Below are positions 42,082 through 53,882 of a stretch of DNA of 64,000 nt, one piece after another (the stretch's first letter is position 1; each line of letters starts with the position of its first letter). Source of the DNA: Xiphydria camelus (Eukaryota > Arthropoda > Insecta > Hymenoptera > Xiphydriidae); the NCBI GenBank assembly GCA_963678675.1, contig OY783192.1:30581487-30645486 (forward strand). The letters are read 5' to 3'. The notes under the pieces are model-generated. The model ran no database searches. It saw only the letters and a program-made list of their open reading frames with translations, and was not told where the DNA came from. The translations under genes were made by a program, and so were the position numbers.

Positions 42082-43310
42082 TCCGGGTTTCTCGAGTTTC
42101 CTTTTCAAAGTTTTATGTACGAATATTTCTATTAACAGTTAATTAATAGTTAATAAATGTAATTTAAAATACAGCAAAATAAATATTTTGTTAGGACAAG
42201 AAGATATAGGTATGTTAATTATTAAAATCTTGATTTCATTCAAGTGATTGCCTTAAAAGATGTATAGTAATTGTGCGAAACAAATATTGTAATAGTTAAC
42301 GAATATTTAAAAACTTGATACAATAAAATGTTTATTTCGCCATATTCGAACAAAGATTTATTTTCTACAAATAAACGGTTTTCTCAGTGTATAGGCGATA
42401 GATCCCATTCGGAATGAAAGTGAGAATATACCTATACAACGTCACATATGTACGATTATTGTAAATACGTATTTCACACACAGTAGACTGAGAAAATAAA
42501 ATTTGAGAACGATCCTAAAGGAAAGAAAAAATGCGTTCCCTCCTACAACTCTATATAAATATTATCTCGCTAACGAAGTGACATTCAATAAAAACTAGAA
42601 GAAAAAAAGTATAGTAGATGAAAAGCCAAAGAAAATTTGAGTTTAAATTTGTACTTTATGTCGCTTTGTGTTTTCAAGATACACCTATGAATAGTCAGAG
42701 AAATATGGGACCACTGCAAAAAATATCCCGTCCATTAATTTTCGATAAAATTCCAATCCCGGTCTATCGGACGGACAAATTTATCATTCCCATGCAACAA
42801 TTATTAATTCCAAGTCTAAAACCACGAATGAAAAACAATATTCAATTTTGCGTGCAATAGATCGGAACAGAAAGCGAAATGGAAAGTAGAGCAAGACGGT
42901 CCCGCAGGAAATTGAAGTCGGCTCGAGATACGCGATCTTAACGTAATTAAGACGGCTGCGCGTGTTCCACGGGCGTTTCGATTCGATTTAGCCGTTTTCT
43001 CGCATTATCAGCATCACGTCGGGGAGAAAATTTGATACGAACCCGAGATACCCGAGGACGAGGCTGGTAAACAATTAGAACGACATAATGACGCTTGCTA
43101 ATTCCTGTGCCAGATTGGAAAACGTTTCGATTTACATCACCCACGCGAATTTTGCCGTTTCCACTCACTGTGCCAATGCGACACTGTATAAGTTTGAATA
43201 TATTATACAAAGAAGCTGTTAGAAATTGAATCATCACTCCGTCGATAGGAATTAACATATGCCAGCATACCTACATTCCTTTGCATTAATAATTTCAACG
43301 CTTTTTCCGC
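42082..43310. other. Amnionless 3' UTR and downstream spacer
   Basis: AATAAA at 42152 and 42178 suggest a short 3' UTR. A half-element ending GGTTTTCTCAGTG lies near 42300-42390. No gene recognised. Confidence 0.45.
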
Positions 43311-43480
43311 ACGGAAAAAAAACCAGCAGTTTTTACTGTTTCATTCAGCGGCGCTGAGACTCGAGTTCATTTTCAAGAATTCGTACAAAGGGCACATTTC
43401 CATTTACTACTTACAACGGTACAGATACTAGTTTAATCAGATATAATGTCCGTTTGCACAGGAATTTCTATCGGTTGTGT
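43311..43480. mobile_element. Element O, uninterrupted copy
   Basis: CACGGAAAAAAAACCAGCAG at the left; GGCGCTGAGACTCGAG, CACATTTCCATTTACTAC, CAGATATAATGTCCG, GCACAGGAATTTCTATCGG, then GTTGTGTG. It supplies the empty target site for element P at 32522. Confidence 0.65.
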
Positions 43481-46003
43481 GAATATAATATATTTTTTTC
43501 ACAATTTCTTGCATAAGTTTGAAAGCTTAATGTTACATATTTTCTAAAAGAAGGGCAGTTTTTGGCCTCTCCTGAAAAAAATGCTTTTTGAAAGTCTTCT
43601 CCTCAGTTGTAAACAATACATAGAAATATCTCCTCTGTACAAATTCTTGCTTCATGCTTCGATTTCCATTTTCATCGAGACAGTCGAACCCTCAAACGCA
43701 CGTCAAAGCAATTTTTCCGTAACTGCTAAAAACGCGCGATAAGTACCGAAATAATGTTCAATTCACTTTGCTTCCCATACTAAGGGGGTACCTATACCAT
43801 GCATGAGTTACGAGCAAAAGGCGCCGACATATTTCTTCGAGTTATCGCTAAAAGCATGTAACATTATACAAATGATAAAAAGTTATACTTACTTTATCGA
43901 CTATACCACCACCTGGTAGCCGAAGGTTGCAATGGACTAATTTTAACGTCCCTCGGGGATACATTAAAAAATATCCACTTCCCGGAAAATAATGACCTAA
44001 TTACGCCAAACATTCTTCAAATCTTTTACTTCCCTTAACTTTATGACAACGAAACACCTATATATCGTCAAACCAAAAGGATACTAGGTACCTACCTCAA
44101 TTTACCAAAAAAAATACCATTACACAATCACTTCAAATTTCCTCCAAACTATCAATTTTTCCCACCGTACCACTCATGGTTTATTACGTTATACATTGAA
44201 TCAAACAAAACAGATAATTAAAACTCATCGAATCCTCCCACCAATCAATTTAATATCTCTAACGAAAACAAGGAATAATGGTAAATCGTGAGCACGTATG
44301 ACATAACTCATTGACTGCTATATTCGAAAGTATTTCGATAAGATTTCCTTAAAAAAAAAATTTTATTTACTTTACACGAGAAAACGCGGAGCTTGATTCC
44401 GAAGCTAATAAAAAGGACATTTGTTATCCGAAGCCGCGAAGGCATGGCGGAAAGGGAGAGAGAAACGGACACAGAAAGAAGGGGTGATAAAAATTCTACG
44501 GAGATAGGTCACACGTGTTTATTCATTTATTGTCGGATAACACCCACTCGACTCGTTTAGTAGACGCGCACAGTGATTATCGCAGTGCCTTCCCTGCGCG
44601 CATACGTGGCAGACCTCTGTAACGATCACGGCACGTATGGTGAACGCTCCTTCGATAGGATTAATAACAGCGATATATACCAACATATACATGCGGTCGT
44701 ATGTAGCGTACATAACGGCAAAGCGAGCGCGACGCAACTCGTCCTCGACTCGCAACGATAGACTATATATAATAAAAAAATGTAATGTAATATATAATAT
44801 GTATAATATAATCTCCTAAAAAAATTTTATTCATAGAATATATTAAACTCTGTTTTGCAACCGTCGAATTATCTTCTGTACTCGAATAAGTCGATGCATC
44901 CTCGATATTTGTGTATTATATACATATATATATATATATATGATGTAATAAGCATACTGGATGGTCAAATTAAATCGCGTTGCCGTTGATTTGTCAGGAT
45001 AGAATTAAAAACAAAATTTACGCCACTCGAAATTAAAAGGATAAGGATCATTCAACACTGAGTGTCATTGCGTATGGTACTTTTCTCCACTAATTAATGG
45101 AATAAAAATAATTTGGAGTAATAAAGAAAAATTAAAAAAATGTCTGTCGTGAATCTGCTTGATTTTTCAACAACCTAGACGGCAATAAATTTTACTCAGT
45201 TCACCCTGTATACCTAAATGATACATGCAGTCCGATTCGCGAGGCACTAAACATTTCTAGAATACGGAGTTATCTCTTTTTAATACATTTCATTTCTTTC
45301 GCCGATTTCCCGCAAGATCCCTCGATCCTGGGGAATCGGACTGTAACATATATATGTATATAAATATATACACGCGCTTGTATATTACTTCATGGTTTAG
45401 TCGCGTCAGACTACTACATATGTATATATATAAAAAAAATAGTCTTCTGCCCAATCTCGCGGAAAATGTTCAACTCTTAAAAATATCCGTCTCTTTTATC
45501 CGATATTTTCATCATCTCTTGCTTAAGACTAACAATAAATTCATCCCCTTTATCCCTTACACACACACGAACACACGGATACACACATGTGCTCGCGCAA
45601 GACGCAACGCGAGCACGGTTTAAGAAATATTTGCACGTCCCTGTATATTTGGCAACGTTTTCAAACGCGAAGAAAAATACGCTACGGACTATTCACGAAA
45701 ATCTCAAACCACCAATCCGGCACCTTCCATGAAAAAAAATATATATTCACTCATCGTCAAACTATTCGCTTCCACATTTTAAGCTACGAGCACTTATGGA
45801 TTTCCGATTCAGTCGCGACTGCAGGAAGACGAGAATCTTGAAACGCGTTTCATGAATAATCACTAGATCTCACAAAGCGATACTTGGACTCCCCGATGTA
45901 CATTCGCAATTCTCAAAACGGGGCCCGATCACGCGGCCGACTCGAAACACTTGAATTTCTTAAGTAAACTTCGAGCGAGTTCGTCGATGGAACGAAATTA
46001 GCG
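43481..46003. other. Spacer, AT-rich, nothing recognised as a gene
   Basis: Contains TATATA microsatellite at about 44921-44942 and TA/AT-rich palindromes near 45350-45430. Part of it could be a long 3' UTR of a minus-strand transcript (TTTATT at 44518), but nothing fixes this. Confidence 0.35.
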
Positions 46004-46223
46004 TACCATGTGAGGCTAAACTTGCTCACCAGAAAAGGAACCCTCAATCACTATTATCTCATTACTTATGAATTTTTAACCTATATGGGTATAAGATTTT
46101 ATTGAAGAGAAAAACGTAATCTTGGAGAAAGTATTATACAGATATGAGCCAAAAGCTCATAGATAATGCGGTAATAGTGATTGAAGTTTCTTTCCTGGCG
46201 AGTAAGTTTAGCCTCACGTGGTA
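46004..46223. mobile_element. Foldback MITE, family G-prime
   Basis: Palindromic ends TACCATGTGAGGCTAAACTT and AAGTTTAGCCTCACGTGGTA; core CACTATTATCTC, AGAAAGTATTATACAG, CTCATAGATAATGCGG. Complete copy. Confidence 0.8.
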
Positions 46224-46605
46224 CGTAACAACAACACGTCACGTTGCATTTCGACCGCGGTTAATTATAAATAAATATGCTCAAATTGCGAAATCCTGTA
46301 GTCTATTAAACTGTACTACGACTCATCCCAGGCGATTTTCCCTCTTGCGCCGCGAAGATGCGATTTTCTATTCCGAGGAACGACGTAGAATTTTACTCCC
46401 GTTTACCGATCTGCGCGAGTTAAATCAATTTATATTTAGCATAAAAATGACAAAGATACAAACGGCGCTGCTGAAATGAACGAGAATAAAATTTTACGAT
46501 GAATCGTCCTAGTTCAACGTGATTTATCATAAAATTTATAGTCCTTCATCGATCGTACGTTCGGAATGATATATCTTAATTGAACACGTAGAATATGTAG
46601 GATCG
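46224..46605. other. Spacer, nothing recognised
   Basis: No gene or repeat recognised. Confidence 0.35.
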
Positions 46606-47149
46606 TAGAGGAAAGTCGCCTAATATGGGGATGTTTTTTACTTACTTAAATAAATATATGTTAACCCTCCGAGAACACATGGGGTCAATTTGACCCCAAC
46701 CTCGAGTTTGTCCGAAAATATCGTTAAAGCATTTTTTAAATTGGCGGATCTAAGGCTCTCTAGTTGAGTTTGGGTTACTAAGAATACGTTAACACATTGT
46801 AAGTGTACATAGCAATACTAAGTAAGTGTTGAGCATCGTTCAAAGTTGGTCTGGGGTCACTCTGACCCCATTGTGTACTAGTTGTCGGTTTTCTCTGCAA
46901 AGCGTTGATTTTCTACAAGTAAGTAAATTTTATTATATGATGTATTTTGAGTTCTAAATAGCTAAATATAATTTTTTCTCAATAATTTTTTTCTTTTTAA
47001 TGCAATAGAAATGTTAAGGCCGAAGCAGGAGCTGTGGATGCGCTTGCAGTCCCGTACCTTTCTCGAAATGCTAATTGCCGGACGGTTTCTAATGAGTCAT
47101 GTGTCACCGAATTCACTTTGCTAATAACAGCTAATCGTCAGCTACTTAA

Positions 47150-47863
47150 AACTAGGAATCCACTACACTCGACTCGACTCGACTCGACACGACTCGACGC
47201 GACTCGACACGACGCGTTTCTGATCGCATGATTTTCCATGTATTTAAATGGCGTAGAAATCCACTAGGCTCGACACGACTCGACTCGACTCGACACGACA
47301 CTTTTCTGGCTGGCCAGAAATTTGTTGCGTCGAGTCGAGTCGAGTCGAGTCGAGCCTAGTGGACACGGTTTGCGTGCACATCGAGATATGGACCGATGAG
47401 CGAACAGTTGATTTGCGGCAGTCTTGCTTGGAAATTTGAGAAGAGCAGTTCGAAGATTTTACATTAATTTCGCAGAGGAATGGAGGAGGATCTCATTAAT
47501 AAAGTTAGAGCATATGAGATGCTGTGAAATATACATAATTTGAAATATAGAGACCAAAATATACGCAACGAAGCTTGAGAAGAAATCTCAAAAGCCTTGA
47601 ATAGACCAAGTAAACATAAATAGGTATATAGTAAATTTCAATCTGTATAGATGTTACAGAGAAGCAATAATTGGAAAAATTATAGAGCCATACACGATGT
47701 ATCCTTGTACGTTAAAATTTAAAAGGACGAAGCACTACCGTCGAGTACCGTCGAGTCGTGTCGCGTCGATTCCAGTGGACACACCACGCAAATTTTTGTC
47801 ACCGTGTCGTGTCGAGTCGTGTCGTGTCGAGTCGAGTCGAGTCGAGTGTAGTGGATTCCTAGC
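47150..47863. mobile_element. TCGAC-repeat foldback element inside the piggyBac
   Basis: TTAA at 47146-47149 and 47864-47867 brackets inverted ends CTAGGAATCCACTACACTCG and its complement, which continue into arrays of CGACT/CGACA pentamers (right: CGAGT/CGTGT). An inner foldback with the same design (ATCCACTAGGCTCGAC / GTCGAGCCTAGTGGA) lies at 47257-47365, and another half motif at 47739-47785. No open frame. Either a satellite-like foldback or a non-autonomous TTAA element; the base next to each TTAA differs slightly. Confidence 0.65.
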
Positions 47864-48353
47864 TTAATCCGCTCATTAGAAGAAGTAGCGACAAATTCCC
47901 ACCGATGGTCTATCGGAAAAAAGCCATCATTTTAGAAAGCTCTAATAACCACCGCTCGGTCCCATTAGGTATATGACTCAGGGAAGCGTCATCCCTCGTG
48001 TTGTCACCATTTTTCTTGCCAATCAGGGCGTGTGCCCTGCACACCGCATAGCTCACGCTATCCCCACTATTTATTAGTTGTAAGATATATAAACTGCAAC
48101 CTAATGGACGTTATTCATTCTGTGAAATCAAGTGATCAGTGTCTCTTGATCCATCAGTGTGTTTCTTTCTCTCCCTTCAATCGTAAAATTTCTTTCGCAA
48201 TCAGTGCGCATCGAGACGGTAAATATTCTCGTGTTTCCTAGTTTTAGTTTCGTACTCTATTTATGTATATCTTTTTCACTCAGTGGATATGTGACTTTCT
48301 TGTATTTCCAAACAGGACGGATTCTTTCCTTCCCGTACGCACAATAAAACACA

Positions 48354-50389
48354 ATGGCGTATAACCTACGATCACGTGTTCAAAATGATTTGATGCACCA
48401 TGAGCCAGAATATTTTGATGGCGATGATTCTTCTGACTCTGACAATATATCAGTGGAGGAGAGCACTGATACGTCGACTTCAGATTACAGTGAAGCTGAC
48501 GATACAGAAAATATGACTCTAAATCAACGAATTTTAGAACAAAGCTCTCGAGCTCCAGGTCGGCCATCGACAGTGCTACGCAGTAAAAATAATACAAAAT
48601 GGAGCATTACGCCACGCACAAGGACGTCGGGTTAGTATATAAATTCTCCTTCTCTTTTTCTCTTTTTTCAGCTCGCTTTTTCCTTTTCACTTTATACAAT
48701 AGATCCCTTTTTTGTCGCCCATCATTTCTATCTTTCTTATTCTCAAGCAGTATCACGTTTACGCACTAACAGAAGTTATTTTTACTCGAATGTTTGATTT
48801 ATTTGTTATAGATCGATACGTAATTGACGAGAGATCTCCAGGACCAAGGAACGGCGCAGAAAATTGCTCAGAGTACTTTGAGTTTTGGAATCTTCTTTTT
48901 GACGAACAAATGCGCAGTATTATTGTCGAATGTACAAATATCCAAATTGAAGATGTTTGTGCTCGCATGTTCGCAGACGATATGACAATGCAGACGTATC
49001 ATCATACAACTGATTTCAATGAAATTAATACTTTTATTGCGTTGCTGTACTATTCCGAAATGTGGAAGTCCAATCATGTAGATGTCAAGGAACTTTGGAG
49101 TAATACCAGTGGATACAATTTTTATCGTTGTGTTATGCCAAAATATCGATTTCTATTTCTCGCCAATTGCTTACGTTTTGATATTCGAGAAAACCGAGCT
49201 GCAAACGATAGATTGTCACCTATAAGAGAGTTGTGGGGTAAATTTATTCATCACTGCGAATTCTACTATAATCCTAGTAACAACCTCACAGTCGATGAAC
49301 AATTGCTTTCATTCCGAGGCCGCTGCAAATTTCGGATGTACATAAAATCAAAGCCAGACAAATATGGTTTGAAACTGATCACGTTGAATGATGCTCAGAC
49401 TTTTTACCTGGTAAGCTTTTTTGAAGAATTAATATTTTATCCTGTTGCTATTTTTTCCATGGGAAAGATATAATGGTTAGGTATCTTTTTACCGTGAAAA
49501 TAAAATATTATAAAACAATTCAATCCTTACAGATAAATGCAATCCCGTACTTAGGAAAAACCGGCCACCCACCGAATGAGTCTTCTGGAGAATTTTTTTT
49601 CAAAAAAGTTACGACACCTATTCATGGCACAAACAGATCAATCACTTGTGACAATTGGTTCACAACCGTACCACTATTGCGTGACATGATAAAAGAGCCT
49701 TACCAAATGCTGATCACTGGGACGATCCGGAAAAACAAACCAGATATTCCTAATGAAATTAAGATTTCATCAAAAGAGGTGCCTGATTCTAAATTTTGCC
49801 ACAGTGGTGAAGTCACTTTAGTAAGTTTCACTCCAAAAAAGCACAGAAATGTCCTTGTCGTTAGTACTAAAATAAGAGAAACATTAATTGGCGAAAAAAA
49901 TAAGCCAGAAATGATTTTATATTATAATAAAACGAAAGGCGGTACCGACGTTTTTGATAAGTTGTGTCACGCATACACTACTACTCGTGCAACAAAACGT
50001 TGGCCGATGCATTTTTTTTCCGGCATACTTGATCAAGCGCAAGTAAATGCAAGAATTTTGTATACTTGCAAGTATGCCGAAACAAAAACAAAATTATCTG
50101 CTCCAGCTGCCATGAAGCAGCTTGTTTTACATTTAGTCACACCATACTTGCATAATAAACTAAAAAATGAGATGTTGCGATTAAACATTCGCAAAGGTAT
50201 AGAGCTTATTCTTGATAATAAATCAACTGTGCCGGAAGTTAGTCGCCCGGAGTACGATAAACGAGTAAGGTGTGCACTCTGTTCTCGCAAAGACGATAAA
50301 AAACAAAAATGCAGTGTCCTAGTTGTGACCGACCAATGTGTGAAAATCATCGGGCTTACTTGTGTACTGATTGTGCCGGAAACGAATAA
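48354..50389 (+). pseudogene. piggyBac transposase, frameshifted near the C-terminus
   Basis: Exons 48354-48630 (CGG|GTTAGT, phase 1), 48812-49410 (CTG|GTAAGC, phase 0) and 49533-50389. An acidic Ser/Asp-rich N-terminus leads into the DDE/D domain. The three catalytic Asp are visible in LTVDEQLLSFRGRC, ITCDNWFTT and KGGTDVFDK. The C-terminal Cys-rich domain starts RVRCALCSRKDDK; about 50310-50315 the frame slips by one base, and the expected CPSC...MCENH...CTDC motif continues in another frame to a stop at 50387. In the original frame translation runs on to 50510 without the motif. All else is open, so this is a recently silenced copy, or one that reads as broken because of a single sequencing error. 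Confidence 0.85.
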
Positions 50390-50404
50390 GATATTATGTA
50401 TTAT

Positions 50405-50481
50405 CGAGTGCTACACGGCAGGACCTCGTAACTCACATAATGGGGGTCTTGCACTTACGATGTCCTGCCGTGTAGCACTCG
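50405..50481. mobile_element. Perfect 20-bp-arm hairpin after the transposase stop
   Basis: CGAGTGCTACACGGCAGGAC at 50405-50424 and its exact complement at 50462-50481, with a 37-bp loop. It starts 16 bp after the shifted-frame stop. It may be a tiny foldback insertion or a transcription-end hairpin. Confidence 0.6.
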
Positions 50482-51658
50482 TTATATTAGTTAGAAGCTA
50501 CAATTTTTAATCAATATTCACTTAAGTAATAAAATATTAACATTTTTGTAATGATAAATATATTTTTATACGATTTTTCCTCAACAATTCTACATTTCTT
50601 TTACCTTCAAAACCTCCATCGTCACCTAGCAAAATAAATACCTTTTTTTAAAGGTACAATTAAGTACAATTTTTTTCTTTTTTCTATGATATTTCAAGAA
50701 CGTACTGCTAAATTTTTAACAAAAAATATTAAAAAATAAAAAACTTATGGCTCTTCTCGTAAATTACGTCGTTTTCGAACACTTTTTTTTTGGCAATTTC
50801 TTTAAATATGAAAATAAATTTAACAGACCTTTTTTCATTCATGTTAATTCATTCAAAGATGTTGAAAGAACATCCCAGAATTTTCTTAAGCTGATCGCAT
50901 CAGACTATCAAAAATGGTGGACACTCAAAGTTGTTGGGGTCAAATTGACCCCAAGTGTTCTTCGTGATTTAAAAAATAGGTGTGTTTTCTCGGAGGGTTA
51001 AAATACTTGAAAATCAATAAGCGCGTGAGTGTACAATCTCTAGATACTCATGTAGATTTATAATACAAACAAATATTGTCAGAATTATGCTGTATGTCTA
51101 TAGAATAGGCGCCTCAAGAAAAATGGTGCCTCCCCAAATTAGGAACCCTCTGGTGCCTAATATGGGGAGATGATATGATCACTACGGAAAATATGACTAC
51201 ACATAAAGCCTACAGTTATATGAGGAGATGATATGATCACTATGGAATATATGACTATATAAAGCCTACAGTTATATGTCATTTACACAAATTATTTACC
51301 TTGTCACAGTAACCAAAACAATTTGATGGGATGGTAAAACTTTTTAAAAGTTCACTTTGTAATAACCTGCACAAACGCGGCCATGTAAATGATGAATTGA
51401 AACTTTACTACTGGAATATATGCAGCCGATAAAGCTCTCCAGGTTCTGTTTGGTGCCGATAGATAACAGTACCTCCTAATATAACATTTGGGATCTCCCC
51501 AAATAAGGATACCTCCCCATAATAGGCGACTTTCCTCTATTGAGCTCGTGCTGTTAGAACTGTCACAGATTATTTTCGGTGGTGTTTCGTGATATATTCT
51601 TTTTACTATTTCGTGAATAATAGGAAGGATGAAATAGTATAATTCCGTTTAAAAATTT

Positions 51659-51812
51659 GCGACTTCAACTGCGATTATCTCGTTTCCTGTGAATTTCTCA
51701 CCTAGATTGGATTGAAACTTTCTTGTAGGTCGATATGAAATCTTCAAAAAAGTATTATATTAATTTTTTTCTGAAATCTCATAAATAAGGAGTTAATCGC
51801 AGTTGAAGTCGC
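51659..51812. mobile_element. Foldback MITE, family G
   Basis: GCGACTTCAACTGCGATTAT at the left; ATCGCAGTTGAAGTCGC at the right; AAAAAAGTATTATATTAA in the middle. Confidence 0.7.
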
Positions 51813-51933
51813 ATCTCTGTAATCGGAACTGCATAACTCTCTCCTACGGCTTGCTCACGAAAAATTTATTTTAAAAAACGCGGTGGAAACTCAATCTATT
51901 GCAGTCTTTACATTCGAGCGTTTTTCACACTTG

Positions 51934-52412
51934 AAAAGCACTCCCGCTCACTCTTATGTCCAATGGGCATGTTCACGATTTTTTTTTTTTTTTGATCATT
52001 CGTTAATACTTTTTGTGCTTATTAATAAGATGTGTTTATTTTTTTTCTGAGCACTAATTCCTTTTTTTTTAATGTTTAAAGTTTGACTTCGATTCAAACG
52101 AAATCCTTAGTGACGTCACTAAAGCCATTGGCAAGGGGCCAAACCCGGGTTTGTGAATGGTGGAGAATCTGTTGCCCGACTCTGATTGGTCAGTTAAAAT
52201 GGCGGTGAAAGTACGACGCTTTAAAACGAAAATGTCTTTTTTAACATCTCAAAAATAATGGAAAAACATTTTTTTAATGACCCATCTTTTAGCTACATTA
52301 CTTTAATACCCTAATCTTCCGATTCATGTACTTTAAACAGTTGTACAAAAAGTTGTGAACCCCGTGAAAGTTGTGATGCCCATTTAGCACTGAGAAGCGG
52401 GAGCACTTTAAC
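51934..52412. mobile_element. Foldback element T
   Basis: Left AAAAGCACTCCCGCTCACTC then CCAATGGGCATGTTCACG; right CGTGAAAGTTGTGATGCCCA then GAGAAGCGGGAGCACTTTA. Arms about 50 bp; the interior has poly-T runs. Confidence 0.6.
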
Positions 52413-53882
52413 GACTTCGCAGCACGTGCCGAATGCGCGTTACTGTGTACAAAGTATGCACATATCCCTTCTCTTTTTTTTCTCTCTATATATAAAATAT
52501 TTATATACATTTATCTCTATAGCGTATAGTGCGTCGCGTATATTATAATCTATGACTTATTCCCCCCTCGCCCCGGCAATACTTTTTCCGCTTCCGAACG
52601 AAACCTGAAATAGGCGGAACAGAGGCGAGCTTCGATTCGCTCTTTCTTCCCACCCTTTCAATGTATCGGATATTTGCACCCATCGGCGATCATAAATCTA
52701 ATTATGATCCCTGTGAGGGACGTGCTCAGCCTATATTTCCACCACCATACTGTTCCCGGTCAAACAACATGCGTATAATGGACCGCAACTACTGATTTAT
52801 ATCGCTTCAGTATCGTAGGTTATATAACTCCGTTCGTTTTACTTCCAGAGCAAATGAATTCGAGAATACTTCTCATCAGTCACGACTCGTAATTTATCGA
52901 AAACGTGACCCAGAGCATTCCGGCGCGCTCCGCTGTTATAAAACGAACTAAGGTAAATATTTGCGATACCACTGCGCGTGCAAAATAGCTATATTGGAAA
53001 ACCGCTGCTCACAAATGAACTTGGCACGTATCACACGCCCGATGGATTGGAAGAAGGAATTAACTCTATCGACTGATTAAAAAGGCGCACGCGTGTAGGA
53101 AGCACCTCGAAGTATCCAGCCTAAATACGAATTCGATTCGCGACGTAGGAATATATTCGGAGCGAGGAAGGCACTCGCGTGTATTTAAATACTAATCGTA
53201 CCGTTATAGTACATCCCCACATTTTCCTAAACGAACTACGTCCAAATAACGATTTTGGAATGACATCAGAATCTGCATGCGAGTTCAGCGCGAGGTTTAT
53301 CCTCACATATATAACTCACGAACGAGTCTACTCGAGAAATTAAACTACAAGCGGCGCGAGAAATTCAGAGGTCGGCTTTAAAGATCTATAATTTCTTTTT
53401 CCGTAATTCGTTAACTTTTTACGGCAGGCTAACAGTAAAATCTCGATTCGACGAGAAAGATTTGTGGCTCTCCAACAAATGTTAACTCGATGTATCTGCA
53501 CTTTCTTTTTGTCCGGTTATAGATTTTTAAAGCAAACTGATTCTATTTTCTGTACCGACTCTAGCGATCTCGAGTACATATAAAAACTAGATAGTGACCA
53601 GCGTCGATACTTTTGACTATCCGATAGAAGTAGTCGATACGTTAAATTCGAAATGTGGTATTTTTAATCGCAGGGGACAAGGCACGTATCACTGACGAGG
53701 GAATGATGTATCAAAACTGTAGAAGGTATTCGTGGGATTATTGGAAGGAATGAATAATAAATATGTATCTACCTCTGGGAATGGAGCTCCTTCCGTAGGT
53801 CGTCAAAGGGAGGAGGTATCTCGGGAGAGCGTCGGAGGAGCCACGTTCGTCGATGGCGAACCTTCGAACGAACACTCGGAAA
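52413..53882 (-). other. Possible CrebA 3' UTR and downstream flank
   Basis: Follows the CrebA-like stop on the minus strand. No coding features. A minus-strand AATAAA exists as TTTATT near 52033, within element T; no nearer signal stands out. Confidence 0.35.

Larger units (their letters stand above)
46665..50997 (+). mobile_element. piggyBac-family transposon with both ends
   Basis: TTAA duplications at 46661-46664 and 50998-51001. Inverted ends CCCTCCGAGAACACA and, at the right, TGTGTTTTCTCGGAGGG. Subterminal palindromes GGGGTCAATTTGACCCC (46681-46697) and GGGGTCAAATTGACCCC (50936-50952), plus GGGGTCACTCTGACCCC (46854-46870). It encodes a three-exon transposase in its right two thirds. 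Insertions inside: a TCGAC-repeat foldback (47150-47863) and a small hairpin (50405-50481). Confidence 0.93.
46608..51538. mobile_element. Old TA-flanked element split by the piggyBac
   Basis: Left GAGGAAAGTCGCCTAATATG at 46608 and right complement CATAATAGGCGACTTTCCTC ending 51538, each with TA outside (46606-46607, 51539-51540). The arms match over 25 of 26 bases. Without the piggyBac the element is about 600 bp. Its right part repeats GGAGATGATATGATCACTA and AAAGCCTACAGTTATATG as a tandem pair (51165-51275). No coding capacity. Confidence 0.75.

Noticed and set aside
47150..47863. Telomeric repeat or internal telomere
   Set aside because: The unit is TCGAC/TCGAG, not TTAGG, and it is arranged as inverted arrays within a foldback.
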